From assembly GCA_027489095.1 (NCBI GenBank), contig JAIYAL010000109.1:1-35387 (forward strand): a stretch of DNA of 35,387 nt, read 5' to 3'. This document shows positions 1 through 9,226 of the stretch, piece after piece (position 1 is the stretch's first letter; every line of letters starts with the position of its first letter). The notes below the pieces were generated by a model that did no database searches, was not told where the DNA came from, and saw only the letters and a program-made list of their open reading frames with translations. This stretch comes from Erythrobacteraceae bacterium (GTDB lineage: Bacteria; Pseudomonadota; Alphaproteobacteria; Sphingomonadales; Sphingomonadaceae). A program made the position numbers and the translations under genes.

Positions 1-3000
1 ATCGTGTAGCTGGCATCCCCGCCCAGCGCGCGGGCGCGGGCGAACCAGCCGCTGTCGCGCCCTTCCGGGTCGAGCGTGAACCACGCGCCGGTGTTGTAAC
101 GCGCGCGGGTCGAGCCGATGTCATCGGTCAGAAGCTCGCGCCAGCCGCCCTCGGCCTCCAGCCTCAGCCAGCCGCGGTCGCGCGCCTGCATCCCGAACAG
201 ATCGGCCCCGACCGTCAGACCGCCATTGACCGCAAGCTCCTTGCTCGTGCGCGCATCGACCGTCAGGTTCAGCGCATTGCCGCCGCCGGTTTCGGTGTAG
301 CCGTCCTCCTTCAGCCGCAGGTAATCGACCACCACCGAAGGGCGGAAGAAGAAGAACTGCGAGCCGCCTTCGATCGACACGCCGCCGGTGGCCGTGACAA
401 AGTCGCCGCTCCATTCGCGCTGGATCGTGTAGTTGATCGCATTGGTGCCCGTGCCGCCCGCGAACACCCGGCTGCCCGTAAAGTCAGACTTGCCCGCACC
501 GACCCGCGCAAAGCCCAGCACCGGCCCGAACTTGCCGCGCCAGTGGACGCCCGCCTCGTAGGTATCGGACAGCACCGAATTGTCGCCCAGACCGGCCTTG
601 TGCTTGTTCCACAGCCAGCTGCCGGTCACCCCGAAGGCGCCGATCCCGGTCATGTATTCGGCCCCGGCGCGCAGACCCATCCCCCCGAGATCGAAGTCGG
701 CAGACGTCCCGCGGTTCTTGTCGACGTTCCAGCTGCCGAAATCGGCGATGATCTTGATCTTGCCTTCCTCGTCGAAGGGGGAATTGGGATCCATGAACCC
801 GCGCGAAAGGGTGCGCAGGCCCTGGCTCACGCCTTCAAAACTGCCGCCCGCGTGATCGGGCAGGGTCTGGGCGACATAGGCCTGAAACACGTTCGCGGCG
901 TTGATGTTCAGGAACAGGTCGGCGACCTTGGCGTCCTTGGACAGCGCGGCGAACAGCGGGTCGAAGGCGCGCGCTTCCGAGGCGTTGAGCCCCAGTTCGC
1001 TGGTCGCCTTGCGAGTGACCGCGACATTGACGTTGTTGCCGCTCACCGCGATGGCCGCCTTGTAGAGGAACGGCACCAGCGCGCTATCGGCGGCAAGGTT
1101 GCTCGCCCCGGTCAGGCTTCCGGCGTTGATGACGGTGAAGGTGCCGACCGCCGTGTTGATATCGGCAAGGCGGACGCGCAGCTTGGTGCCAGTGCCGAAG
1201 CTGGCATTGCCGGTGACGGTGATTGCGGTGTTGGTGCCCGCCGCGCCGCCCACGCTTGCGCCGATCACGCCGTTCGCACCGGTTTCAAGGCTGGCGATGG
1301 TGGTCGGCCCCGCCAGCTGAAGCGTGCCGCTGCCGATGTTGACCGCGAGGTTCTGTGCGCCGGTCAGCCGCCCGCTGAACAGCGCGGTGTTGGCGAGCGT
1401 AAGGACGCCGGCACCGCCGCCAAAATCGGCATTGCCGATCATCACCGCATCGCCGCTCATGATCAGCCGGTTGGTGCCGCCGCCGAAGCTGACGTTGCCG
1501 GTCATGGTGCCGTCGAGCAGTTCAAGCCGGTCGCTGCCGCTGCCGAAGCGGATGTCGCCGGTGATCGAGGGCGCGGTGACGCCTGCGGCAACCACGGTCT
1601 GGCGAATGATGCTGTCGCCGCTGCGGGCTGAAAGATCGATCGCGACATTGCGGGTCGAGGCGGTGTCGGCCCCGCTCGCGCCGATCGCGCCGCTGTTCTC
1701 GACGAGACCCAGTGTGCCCGATCGGTCGAGGATGGCAAAGGCGCTCCCGTCCCTGATGGTGGCGGCGGTGATCGTCCTGGAATTCCGCAGTGTCGGGAGC
1801 ACGGCGCTCTCACCGACCAGCACCGCAGTCGCCTGGCCGTTCCCTGCTGTGCCGCTGACGGTCGCCGAGATGGTGCCAGCATTGCCCAGTTCGGGCAGGC
1901 GGGTGCCTGCCGCGAGGTCAAGGCCGGTGGCATTGGCCCCGCGCGAGGCACCACGGATCTCGCCGTTCACCAGCATGCCGTTCGCGATCACGACCTCGCC
2001 GCCACGCCCGCCGATACGCATCCCTGTGCCGTCGATGCCCTGATAGACACCGTCCCCGAGAATCGTACCGGTCTGGATGATGCCGAAGCCGCTGGCGGTA
2101 CCCTGGGTCGCACCGACAGTGATGTTTGTCGTCCCGCCGACCTGCATCGCGGGCGCGGCCCCGTAGGCAAGCACCCGCGGGCTGGTCGATCCGACCGCCT
2201 CGAAGATGATGCCGCGTGCGACATTGCCTTCGATGGTGAGCGCGCTGCCGCCTTGCAGCAGGTCATCGGCATCGAGCTTGCTGGGGTCGGTGGGAGCGGC
2301 GGCGCTGCGATAACCGGTCACGGTGATCGTGCTCTGCACCTGCAACGCGCCGCCCAGATCGCCGCTCAGCACCGCGCCGCGCGCACCCTGCCCTTGCACG
2401 GCGATCTCGCCTGCAAGCCGGACATTGCCCGAAACATTGCCGAGCTGCACGCCGACCGCGTTGGTGCCGATCACAGTGGTCTTGCCCTCGTGCGTGACCG
2501 TCCCGGTGATCGGGCCCAATGCGCGGATGCCGGCCGAATTGTTGCCTTCGACAAGGATCGTGCCGGTGTGGCCAAGGTTGCCGGTCAGCGCGCCCTCGAT
2601 GAGGATCGCGGTGCGCCCGGTGCCGGTGGCGAAGGGCCCGTCAAGGTCGCCGTCATTGTCGGTGTCGGTCGCGGTATAGGTCTCGTCGATCGTGATCGTG
2701 CCGGAATTGGTGATGTTCGCGGTGCGGCCCGGGGTGACGCGGATGCCGACCGCGTTGTCGGCATTGCTGATCTTGATGGCGCCCTGGTTGGTCACCGAAT
2801 TGTTGCTGTCGACCGTAACCGCGGTACCGCTCGTCACGGTCACCGATCCGGCGGCATCGATCCGCACATCGGCGGGCTGGCCGTTGTTCACCGTCGAGGT
2901 GACGACCGGCGTGGTGCGCGCGGTGTTGATGACGCTCTGCGCGGCGAGCGGCTGAGACAGCGCGGCCACGGCAGTGCCGGCGAGCAGGGTGCAGACGAGG

Positions 3001-3017
3001 GGGGTCGTACGAAGCAT
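1..3017 (-). CDS. Autotransporter (type V secretion) with C-terminal beta-barrel, 3' end outside window
   Basis: The frame stays open from an ATG at 3017 down to the left edge, giving about 1005 codons without a stop. The N-terminus is a typical Sec signal (MLRTTPLVCTLLAGTAVAAL, then SQPLAAQ). Residues about 28-700 are low-complexity, rich in Gly, Thr, Asn, Val and Ala, with repeated NSGTI- and GNV-like turns expected of a beta-helical passenger. From about residue 745 the sequence alternates like an outer-membrane barrel (IIADFGSWNVDKNRG, FGVTGSWLWNKHKAG, RARYNTGAWFTLDPEG), as in the autotransporter barrel domain. The passenger is presumably carried to the cell surface; its function cannot be read from sequence. 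AGGAGAA lies 7 nt before the ATG. It follows the TonB receptor gene by 78 bp on the same strand and may be cotranscribed, although T8 (3093-3086) and a hairpin lie between. The last barrel strands and the stop lie outside the window. Confidence 0.88.
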   Translation of the reverse strand, partial: MLRTTPLVCTLLAGTAVAALSQPLAAQSVINTARTTPVVTSTVNNGQPADVRIDAAGSVTVTSGTAVTVDSNNSVTNQGAIKISNADNAVGIRVTPGRTANITNSGTITIDETYTATDTDNDGDLDGPFATGTGRTAILIEGALTGNLGHTGTILVEGNNSAGIRALGPITGTVTHEGKTTVIGTNAVGVQLGNVSGNVRLAGEIAVQGQGARGAVLSGDLGGALQVQSTITVTGYRSAAAPTDPSKLDADDLLQGGSALTIEGNVARGIIFEAVGSTSPRVLAYGAAPAMQVGGTTNITVGATQGTASGFGIIQTGTILGDGVYQGIDGTGMRIGGRGGEVVIANGMLVNGEIRGASRGANATGLDLAAGTRLPELGNAGTISATVSGTAGNGQATAVLVGESAVLPTLRNSRTITAATIRDGSAFAILDRSGTLGLVENSGAIGASGADTASTRNVAIDLSARSGDSIIRQTVVAAGVTAPSITGDIRFGSGSDRLELLDGTMTGNVSFGGGTNRLIMSGDAVMIGNADFGGGAGVLTLANTALFSGRLTGAQNLAVNIGSGTLQLAGPTTIASLETGANGVIGASVGGAAGTNTAITVTGNASFGTGTKLRVRLADINTAVGTFTVINAGSLTGASNLAADSALVPFLYKAAIAVSGNNVNVAVTRKATSELGLNASEARAFDPLFAALSKDAKVADLFLNINAANVFQAYVAQTLPDHAGGSFEGVSQGLRTLSRGFMDPNSPFDEEGKIKIIADFGSWNVDKNRGTSADFDLGGMGLRAGAEYMTGIGAFGVTGSWLWNKHKAGLGDNSVLSDTYEAGVHWRGKFGPVLGFARVGAGKSDFTGSRVFAGGTGTNAINYTIQREWSGDFVTATGGVSIEGGSQFFFFRPSVVVDYLRLKEDGYTETGGGNALNLTVDARTSKELAVNGGLTVGADLFGMQARDRGWLRLEAEGGWRELLTDDIGSTRARYNTGAWFTLDPEGRDSGWFARARALGGDASYT

Positions 3018-3047
3018 CGGGGGGTTCTCCTGGGGTGTTCCCCCAAG
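3018..3047 (-). promoter_or_regulatory. Ribosome-binding site overlapped by a small hairpin
   Basis: On the minus strand the autotransporter leader holds a Shine-Dalgarno AGGAGAA (3031-3025) 7 nt before the ATG. The first three bases of that site fall in the 3' arm of a potential hairpin, CTTGGGG-GAACA-CCCCAGG (3047-3029): seven pairs including one T-G wobble. Folding would partly mask the ribosome site. The base pairing is seen directly; a regulatory role is inference. Confidence 0.4.
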
Positions 3048-3095
3048 AGACGGAGCCCTCGCCCGAGCACCTTGGCCCCAGCGCGAAAAAAAACG

Positions 3096-5477
3096 TCAGA
3101 AGCGCGCGTCGAAGCCGATGCGGATGGTGCGCGGCTGGAGCGGGGTGATCTGCGCGCGGCCGGTGGCGAACGGCGTGCCGAGCGCGAAGCGGTTGCCCAC
3201 GGTGTCGACAAGGTTGGTGACCGAAAGCGTCAGCCCCGCGTTCTCGCGCCCCCAGCGTAAGGTAGCCCCGCTGTCGAGGTAGTCACCCTGCAATTCGCCC
3301 AGCTCCGGCCCGATCCCGAGGCGCGACTTGCCGATATAGCTCGCCCAGCCTTCCGCCTCGATACCGGTCCCATTGTCGAAATCGCGCCGCCAGTTGAGCC
3401 CCGCCCGCCCCGAAAAGCGCGCGATGTTGGGGATGCGGCTGAGCCGGGTGAGCGGCAAGACGACCGGCTCGTCGACATCGCTGTCGTTAAGGGTCGCGCC
3501 GAATTCCAGCCGCAGCGCGCCCGCGATCCGCGCGCTGCCCGAAACGCTCGCCGCCCAGATCCGGCCATTGCCGATATTGGCGGTGGAGGGCAGGCCGCTC
3601 TCGTCGATGAAATCGGCCTGGATGTTGCGCCAGCGGGTGTAGGACAGGCTCGCCCCGATATCGAAGGCGCCGCGCCCCGGCTGCCCCCAGCCGCCGCCCA
3701 GCTCCACGGTGCGCGCATGGTCGGACGCAAACTGGCGCACGAAATCGCCCGCCACCGCAAGCCCCCCGGGGCGGAAGCCTTCCTGATAACGCAGGTAGGC
3801 CCGGCCCTTGTCGCCAATGTCGAGCAGTGCCGAAGCCGAGGGGAGGTAGGCGGTCTCGCGCCGCTTGGCCGTCACCGCTGCGCCTGCCAGCGCTGCGGCC
3901 CGCGAGACATCCTCGCCCGCCCCGCCGATTTCAACCTTGGTCACCCGCAGGCCCGCCGCCAGCGTCAGCGCCGGAAGGGCCCGGTAACTCGCCTCGCCAT
4001 AGCCGGTGATCTCGAACACGGTGTTGCGCACGCCGGTCGCCGGGGCCGTCCCTGTCACCGGCCCGAGCACGCGGGTCAGGGTGTTGCGGTTGTCGATGAT
4101 GCTTGATCCCAGCACCCAGCCCCAGCCCTTGCCGCCGACCGGCTGCCACGCCCGCGTCTCGTTGGCGATCATGCGCGTCTGATTGCGCTGGCGGAACAAT
4201 CGCGCCGGGCCGGGATCACCGGGCATGGTGGCGTCGTAACGTTCGGTGAGGTTCTGCGCGCCCAATCCGGTGGAGGACTTGACCCGCACATCGCCGAGCC
4301 GCCCCGTCACCACCAGCTGCGCCTGCCCATACCGCGCGCGGGAGCCTTCGGTGACCTGCGCCGAGCTTCCCAGCCGATCAGGGCCATTGCGGTCGGCATA
4401 TTGGCTGTCTTCGGCCTCGGTGTCCTGCCCGAGCAGGATCACGTCTGCGCTCCAGTCAGGCGCGATGTCGACCCGCAAGGCCGCGCGACCGGAAAGGATC
4501 GCAGTGCGGTTGACGTCCTTGCGGCCGATCACCGGCTTGTCGATATAGCCGCCGAGCGTGGCCGCATCGAGGTTGAGCCGCAAGGTAGCGGTCTCGCCCG
4601 ACAGGGGCAGGTTGAGCGTCGCATGGGCATCACCGCCCGGCTCGCCGTGGGCGATCGCGCTCGCCCCGCCCGAAACGATCAGCTGCGCCTCGCCCGGCTC
4701 GGGTGCGCGCGGCACCAACCGGATGATCCCGCCCAGCGAGCCCGCGCCGTAGAGCGTGCCTTGCGGGCCTTCGAGGATCTCGACCCGCTCCATATCCGAC
4801 AGGCGCAGGTCAGGATCGGGGGAATTGTAGGACAGGCGCAGGTCGCCGAAATACTGGCCGACAGTCGCCTGCGTCGGCCCGGTGAAGCTCGAATCCGCGA
4901 TGCCGCGGATGAACAGCTTGTTGCGCCCGCTGCCGAGATAGGTCGAGCTGACGGTGGCCGCCCGCTGCATGATCCGCTCGGTCCCGCCGACCCCGCCGCG
5001 TTCCAGCACCGCGCCATCGAGCAGCGTGACCTGTCCGGGCATCTCGGCAAAGCTGAGGTCGCGCTTCGAGGCGGTGACGGTGATCGGCGCGCCCTCGGCC
5101 TCGGCTGACGGCGCGCCGGGCGGCGTGGTGGCGGCAGGGGCCATGCCTGCGGGACGGGCGCGGGCGAACACGGGCGCAGAGCGCGGCGCGGCGACCAGCC
5201 GCCACGCGCGCGGGGCCACGCGCACCGCCTTCATCCCGCTCGCCCGGGCAAGCTTTGCCACCGCCGCCTCGGCGTCCATGCGGCCCTTGATCCCCGCCAC
5301 CTGCGTGCGGCCCAGCGCGGGGTCGGCAATGACGATGCTCGCATTGGTCGCCCGCGCGATGCCGATCGCCACCTCCGAGGCCGTCCCCGCCGGGACCGCG
5401 AGCACCGCCTCACGCGCGGCCAGCGGCGCGGGGGCGGCGATCACGATGACCGCAAGAAGTGGGAGGGACGGCTTCAT
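3096..5477 (-). CDS. TonB-dependent outer-membrane receptor with N-terminal STN signalling domain (FecA-like)
   Basis: A signal peptide (MKPSLPLLAVIVIAAPAPLA) precedes an STN domain at residues about 25-95, including SIVIADPALGRTQVAGIKGRMDAEAAV split over its strands. The plug spans about 125-245 (APITVTASKRDLSFAE, IFIRG-like KLFIRGIADSSF, EILEGPQGTLYGAGSLGG). A 22-strand-type barrel follows and ends in the terminal aromatic of FDARF. Members of this family import ferric siderophores, haem or other ligands using TonB energy. The STN domain passes ligand binding to a FecR protein, encoded just upstream here. The start is either ATG 5477 or a GTG at 5486 whose last two bases are shared with the fecR-like stop (GTGA); the signal peptide fits both. 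The ligand is not predictable. Proximity to FecI/FecR proteins and a VIT-type transporter favours iron, by inference. Confidence 0.93.
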   Translation of the reverse strand: MKPSLPLLAVIVIAAPAPLAAREAVLAVPAGTASEVAIGIARATNASIVIADPALGRTQVAGIKGRMDAEAAVAKLARASGMKAVRVAPRAWRLVAAPRSAPVFARARPAGMAPAATTPPGAPSAEAEGAPITVTASKRDLSFAEMPGQVTLLDGAVLERGGVGGTERIMQRAATVSSTYLGSGRNKLFIRGIADSSFTGPTQATVGQYFGDLRLSYNSPDPDLRLSDMERVEILEGPQGTLYGAGSLGGIIRLVPRAPEPGEAQLIVSGGASAIAHGEPGGDAHATLNLPLSGETATLRLNLDAATLGGYIDKPVIGRKDVNRTAILSGRAALRVDIAPDWSADVILLGQDTEAEDSQYADRNGPDRLGSSAQVTEGSRARYGQAQLVVTGRLGDVRVKSSTGLGAQNLTERYDATMPGDPGPARLFRQRNQTRMIANETRAWQPVGGKGWGWVLGSSIIDNRNTLTRVLGPVTGTAPATGVRNTVFEITGYGEASYRALPALTLAAGLRVTKVEIGGAGEDVSRAAALAGAAVTAKRRETAYLPSASALLDIGDKGRAYLRYQEGFRPGGLAVAGDFVRQFASDHARTVELGGGWGQPGRGAFDIGASLSYTRWRNIQADFIDESGLPSTANIGNGRIWAASVSGSARIAGALRLEFGATLNDSDVDEPVVLPLTRLSRIPNIARFSGRAGLNWRRDFDNGTGIEAEGWASYIGKSRLGIGPELGELQGDYLDSGATLRWGRENAGLTLSVTNLVDTVGNRFALGTPFATGRAQITPLQPRTIRIGFDARF

Positions 5478-5482
5478 CGGGA

Positions 5483-6451
5483 TCACTCGGCTTCCAGCAC
5501 CCAGTCTGCGTCCGCCGCGCGCACCCGCACCCCGAGCAACGCCTCAAGCGCGCGCGGGTTGTCGCGCACCTCGCCCAGCGCAATGCTGCCCGACAGGCGC
5601 GTCGCGCTGTCGGTGCTGCTGAAGCGGCGGCCCGTGGCCCGCGACAATTCGGCGGCGATCTCGGCGAGGCTCGCGCTTTCGAAGCTGATCCGCCCGCGGC
5701 TCCATTCGCCAACCGCCTGCGGGTCGACGGCGGCGAGGCTGTAGCGCCCACCCGGCCTGCGAACGGCCCGCCCGCCGGCGGTGACGGTCAGGTTCTGCCC
5801 CTTGGGGTTCACGATCACGGCGCCCTCGGCGACGGCAAGATCAACCCCCGCGCCCGAAAGCCGCACGTCGAACACCGTGCCCGCATCGACCAGCCGGTCC
5901 TCGCCCGCGATCAGCACGAAGGGATCGGCCTCGTCGTGGCGGATGGTGAAGAGCGCCTGGCCCGCTTCGAGCCGCGCCTCCCGCTCGCCTTCGATCGCGA
6001 TGCGGCTGCCGCCTGCAAGTTCCACCGTGCTGCCATCCTTGAGCGCGATCAGCCGGGTTTCGCCCGGTGCGGTCGCATAGAGCCGTTCGCCGCTCGGGGA
6101 GAGCCACAGCACCGAGGTCAGAGCAAGCACCAGCGATGCGGCAATCGCCCCGCCCAGCCAACCGCGGCGGCTGGAAAGCCAGCCGATCACGGGCTCTGGG
6201 GGGTTGTCGTTGGCGGCGGCGTATCCCGGTGCCGGTGCCGGTGCGTGCACAGGTTCGGGCAGCAGCTCCAGCGCCGCATCAGCCTCATCCAGCGCGAACT
6301 GCACTTCGTCATAGGCCAGCCCATGCGCAGGGGCCGCCTCAAGCCAGGCGGTGAAATCGTCCCAGGCCTCAAAATCGGGCTCACGCGTGCGCAGCGCCCA
6401 GGCAAGGGCGGCCTCGCGCATCGGCTGGTCTGGGATCATGGCACCGTTCAT
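5483..6451 (-). CDS. FecR-family transmembrane anti-sigma regulator
   Basis: The 322-aa protein has the standard FecR order. A cytoplasmic N-terminal helical domain (about residues 8-55; EPDFEAWDDFTAWLEAAPAH) binds the sigma factor. One membrane helix follows at 98-117 (WLGGAIAASLVLALTSVLW), then the periplasmic FecR domain at about 125-220 (TRLIALKDGSTVELAGGSRI, AGTVFDVR). A C-terminal STN-like domain occupies about 237-320 (ISFESASLAEIAAELSRATG) and resembles the receptor's own STN domain. Such proteins relay receptor occupancy across the inner membrane to an ECF sigma factor. The start is supported by CAGGAGA about 9 nt before the ATG. The stop overlaps or abuts the receptor start, so the two are probably translationally coupled. 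It lies 39 bp after the sigma gene. Confidence 0.93.
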   Translation of the reverse strand: MNGAMIPDQPMREAALAWALRTREPDFEAWDDFTAWLEAAPAHGLAYDEVQFALDEADAALELLPEPVHAPAPAPGYAAANDNPPEPVIGWLSSRRGWLGGAIAASLVLALTSVLWLSPSGERLYATAPGETRLIALKDGSTVELAGGSRIAIEGEREARLEAGQALFTIRHDEADPFVLIAGEDRLVDAGTVFDVRLSGAGVDLAVAEGAVIVNPKGQNLTVTAGGRAVRRPGGRYSLAAVDPQAVGEWSRGRISFESASLAEIAAELSRATGRRFSSTDSATRLSGSIALGEVRDNPRALEALLGVRVRAADADWVLEAE

Positions 6452-6490
6452 CGCTTGCAGTCTCCTGAAAGCAAGACGGAGCCGTTCGCC

Positions 6491-7009
6491 TCATGCCTCA
6501 TCGATCGTTCTCCTGACATCGACAATTCGCGCATAGACGCGCCTCAAGTCGCTTTCGACCGTGCTGAGGCTTATCCCGAATTCCTCCGCGAGCGCGCGCT
6601 GCGACACCCCGTCGATACGGTGGCGGCGGAACAGCGCAGCCGCGCGCTCACCCACCTCTTCAAGCGCCTGCTGGACAGCGGCAAGTTGCTGGCGCGCAGC
6701 GATGCTCCGCTCCGGGCCGGGCGCAGGCGCGATGTTATCGGCCAGGCCCGGCTGCGCCTCGGCCCAGGCCTTTTCGCGCAAACCGGCCTGCTTGGCCGAG
6801 CGATAGCGATCAATCATCAGCCGGTCGGCGGCGCGCATCATGTAAGCCATGCCCGAAGCCGCCGCAGGGTCGGGCGCGGCGGCGAGGCGGAGCCACAATT
6901 CCTGCAGCAGATCCTCGGCCGCATCCCCCGCCCCGCGCGCGCGCACAAAGCGCAGCAAGCGCTCACGCTGGGCGAGATAGGCCTTTTCGAGCAGGGGGTT
7001 GGCGGCCAT
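6491..7009 (-). CDS. ECF RNA polymerase sigma factor, FecI-like
   Basis: The protein is 172 aa, normal for the FecI group. Region 2 covers about residues 8-75 (LLRFVRARGAGDAAEDLLQELWLRL, here split across two helices, then RAADRLMIDRYR). Region 4 covers about 112-165, ending in a helix-turn-helix (ALAEEFGISLSTVESDLRRV). It would direct RNA polymerase to promoters of the receptor operon once FecR signals. It is the first gene of the minus-strand set sigma, FecR, receptor, possibly autotransporter. No clear Shine-Dalgarno precedes the ATG at 7009. The 233-bp region upstream (7010-7242) separates it from the divergent metal transporter and probably carries both promoters; no convincing -35/-10 pair stood out there. 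Confidence 0.9.
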   Translation of the reverse strand: MAANPLLEKAYLAQRERLLRFVRARGAGDAAEDLLQELWLRLAAAPDPAAASGMAYMMRAADRLMIDRYRSAKQAGLREKAWAEAQPGLADNIAPAPGPERSIAARQQLAAVQQALEEVGERAAALFRRHRIDGVSQRALAEEFGISLSTVESDLRRVYARIVDVRRTIDEA

Positions 7010-7242
7010 GGGCGGGATCGATCAGGGAGGGCAGGGGCGGTCAGGTCGGAAGGGCGGACAGCCCGCCCGCTTGTCCAAATCGCGCCTTAACGCAGGCCGA
7101 ACGAGGGGGGATTGCGGGGATCCGATGCGGCTGCGTGGCACTGTGCAGCCAGCGCCGCAACCCGCACTCGACGAACACGTCGCTGCCCCGGTTCAAATGC
7201 CGCCTTGTGTTTGCTTCGCGAACAACGGCACAAGGAGCGCGC

Positions 7243-7947
7243 ATGACCGACATCACCGCCCACCCTGACGATCCGCATTATGTCAACCGCACCGGCTGGC
7301 TGCGCGCGGCAGTGCTCGGGGCGAATGACGGGGTCATCTCGGTCGCCTCACTGATCATCGGCGTGGCGGCGGCGACGCCCGAGGCCGGGCCGATTCTGGT
7401 CGCTGGCTCGGCGGCGCTGATGGCAGGCGCGATGTCGATGGCGGCGGGGGAATACATCTCGGTCTCCAGTCAGGCGGATTCAGAGCGCGCCGACATTGCC
7501 CGCGAGAAGGAGGCGCTCGCCGCCACGCCCGCTGACGAGGAGGCCGAGCTCGCCGCGATCTACCGTGCGCGCGGGCTGTCCGAGGCGACCGCAGCGACCG
7601 TAGCGCGTGAGCTGACTGCGGGAGACCCGCTCGAAGCGCACGTGCGCGATGAGCTGGGCCTGTCCGAACATCTTTCCGCCAAGCCCCTGCAGGCAGCGTT
7701 CGCATCAGGCGTGACGTTCAGCGCGGCCGCCGCCGTGCCGCTGGCCGCCGCATGGCTCGCGCCGGCCGGGGCGATCATGGGAAGCGTGGTGACGGTCTCG
7801 GTGCTGTGCCTCGCGCTCCTCGGCGCGGCTGGCGCCAAGGCTGGGGCCGCGCCGCTCGTGCCTGCAACCTTGCGGGTGGTCGGTTGGGGGGTGTTCGCGA
7901 TGGTGATGACCGCCGTGGTCGGCCGCCTGTTCGGGGTCAACGTCTGA
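7243..7947 (+). CDS. VIT1/CCC1-family Fe2+/Mn2+ transporter
   Basis: The 234-aa protein carries the family signature near its N-terminus (GWLRAAVLGANDGVISVASL), including the acidic residue in the first helix, followed by AGSAALMAGAMSMAAGEYISV. A charged cytoplasmic segment (residues about 85-145, rich in Glu, Asp, Arg and Ala) joins the first two helices to three C-terminal helices. That segment is the metal-binding domain in plant and yeast relatives. Family members move Fe2+ or Mn2+ out of the cytoplasm. The start is ATG 7243, because AAGGAG lies about 7 nt upstream and the protein then has the usual length. It is divergent from the sigma/FecR/receptor genes, which suggests a shared concern with metals but does not prove common control. 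Confidence 0.9.
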   Translation: MTDITAHPDDPHYVNRTGWLRAAVLGANDGVISVASLIIGVAAATPEAGPILVAGSAALMAGAMSMAAGEYISVSSQADSERADIAREKEALAATPADEEAELAAIYRARGLSEATAATVARELTAGDPLEAHVRDELGLSEHLSAKPLQAAFASGVTFSAAAAVPLAAAWLAPAGAIMGSVVTVSVLCLALLGAAGAKAGAAPLVPATLRVVGWGVFAMVMTAVVGRLFGVNV

Positions 7948-7971
7948 GGCGTTTTTCCGGGCGGCGCGCCT

Positions 7972-9072
7972 TCAGCCTTCAACCCCGAAGCGCAAGATGA
8001 TCCGGTGATGATATTCCTCGCCTGGGCCGAGGCGGATCGATCCGAACTCCGGACGGTTGGGCGTGTCCGGGAACATCTGCGGCTCCAGAGCGATGCCGTC
8101 GCCCATCCGGTAGCGCTGCCCGGCCTTCCCGATGCTGCTGCCATCGAGGAAATTCCCGGAATAGAACTGCACGCCCGGCTCGGTCGAAAGCATCTCGAGC
8201 GTGCGGCCCGAGCCCGGATGCGCGAGCGCGGCGATCAGCCTTGGCTCCGCAGAGCGCGTGCGCCTGACCACCCAGTTGTGATCATAGCCAGTGCCGATCC
8301 GGATCTGCGGGTGCGATCCGTCATGCACCCGCGCGCCGATGACGGCGGGCGCGCGGAAATCGAACGGGGTGCCCGCTACGGGGCTGAATGCACCGGTCGG
8401 GATCGCCGAGGCATCGGTCGGCAGGAAGTGCGCGGCGGGAATCATCAGCACATGGTCCATCGCGCCGGTCGCGGCGCCCTCCCCGGCGAGGTTCCAATAG
8501 GCATGGTTGGTAAGGTTGACGAGCGTGGGCCGGTCGGTCGTCGCCCGGTAATCGATCGTCAGCTCGCCCGCGTTGGTCAGGCGATAGGTCGCCGTGACGC
8601 TGAGCTCGCCGGGAAAGCCCTGGTCGCCATCGGGGCTGACATGGGCAAGGCGCACCATAGGCTCGGGGCCGTCTGCAACCTCGGCGATGGCCCAAAGCGC
8701 CTTGTCGAAGCCCCCCGGGCCGCCGTGGAGCGCATTCGGCCCGTTGTTGCAAGGCACGCTGCAAGCCTCGCCATCGAGCACGAAGCGCCCGCCCGCGATG
8801 CGGTTGGCAACCCGCCCGACGCTCGATCCGAAATATTGCGGCTGGCCGAGATATTCGCCCAGAGTGGCATGGCCGAGGGTCACGTCGGCCAGCACCCCGT
8901 TTCGGTCGGGCACGATCAATGATTGCAGCGTGGCGCCATAGGACAGGATCGTCGCGCTCATGCCGCAGGCGCCCACAAGCGTCACCGCCGCGACCGATCG
9001 GCCATCATCGAGGTGGCCGAAGACCGAAGGGTGCGCGCCGGGCCGGGGGGTGGCACAGGGGGGCTGGTTCAT
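7972..9072 (-). CDS. galM: Aldose 1-epimerase (mutarotase)
   Basis: The protein interconverts alpha and beta anomers of hexoses, feeding sugar catabolism. From ATG 9072 it has 366 aa, typical of the family. Recognisable stretches are FGSSVGRVANRIAGGRF, NGPNALHGGPGGFDKALW, PDGDQGFPGEL and LVNLTNHAYWNLAG, the last containing the catalytic His. The C-terminal GVQFYSGNFLDG lies near the catalytic Glu region. An open frame continues upstream to an ATG at 9174, but that extension is Ser/Pro/Arg-rich and unlike the family, so the inner start is preferred. It converges with the VIT-type transporter (24 bp apart) and diverges from the ABC genes. Confidence 0.93.
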   Translation of the reverse strand: MNQPPCATPRPGAHPSVFGHLDDGRSVAAVTLVGACGMSATILSYGATLQSLIVPDRNGVLADVTLGHATLGEYLGQPQYFGSSVGRVANRIAGGRFVLDGEACSVPCNNGPNALHGGPGGFDKALWAIAEVADGPEPMVRLAHVSPDGDQGFPGELSVTATYRLTNAGELTIDYRATTDRPTLVNLTNHAYWNLAGEGAATGAMDHVLMIPAAHFLPTDASAIPTGAFSPVAGTPFDFRAPAVIGARVHDGSHPQIRIGTGYDHNWVVRRTRSAEPRLIAALAHPGSGRTLEMLSTEPGVQFYSGNFLDGSSIGKAGQRYRMGDGIALEPQMFPDTPNRPEFGSIRLGPGEEYHHRIILRFGVEG

Positions 9073-9226
9073 CGTCCAATGATTGGGTGAACAGCTCGCC
9101 GCAGGCAAGCCTCGTCGCCGTGTTGCGAAGGGAAGGGAAGGAGAAGGGAAGGACGCGGACTGCATGCCTGGCACGACAAGGGTCGGTCAGCGTCGACGAA
9201 TGACGACGATCATTCTACCAGTGTGA

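Noticed and set aside
3086..3093. T8 tract (minus strand) after the TonB receptor as an intrinsic terminator
   Set aside because: No stable G+C stem precedes it; only about three pairs can be formed, so readthrough into the autotransporter remains possible.
543..3260. Several long plus-strand frames near the left end
   Set aside because: They oppose the autotransporter frame, which has a signal peptide, ribosome site and barrel motifs. Their translations show no family features.
7010..7242. Promoters in the divergent sigma/VIT intergenic region
   Set aside because: No pair of hexamers with good spacing could be separated from background by eye.
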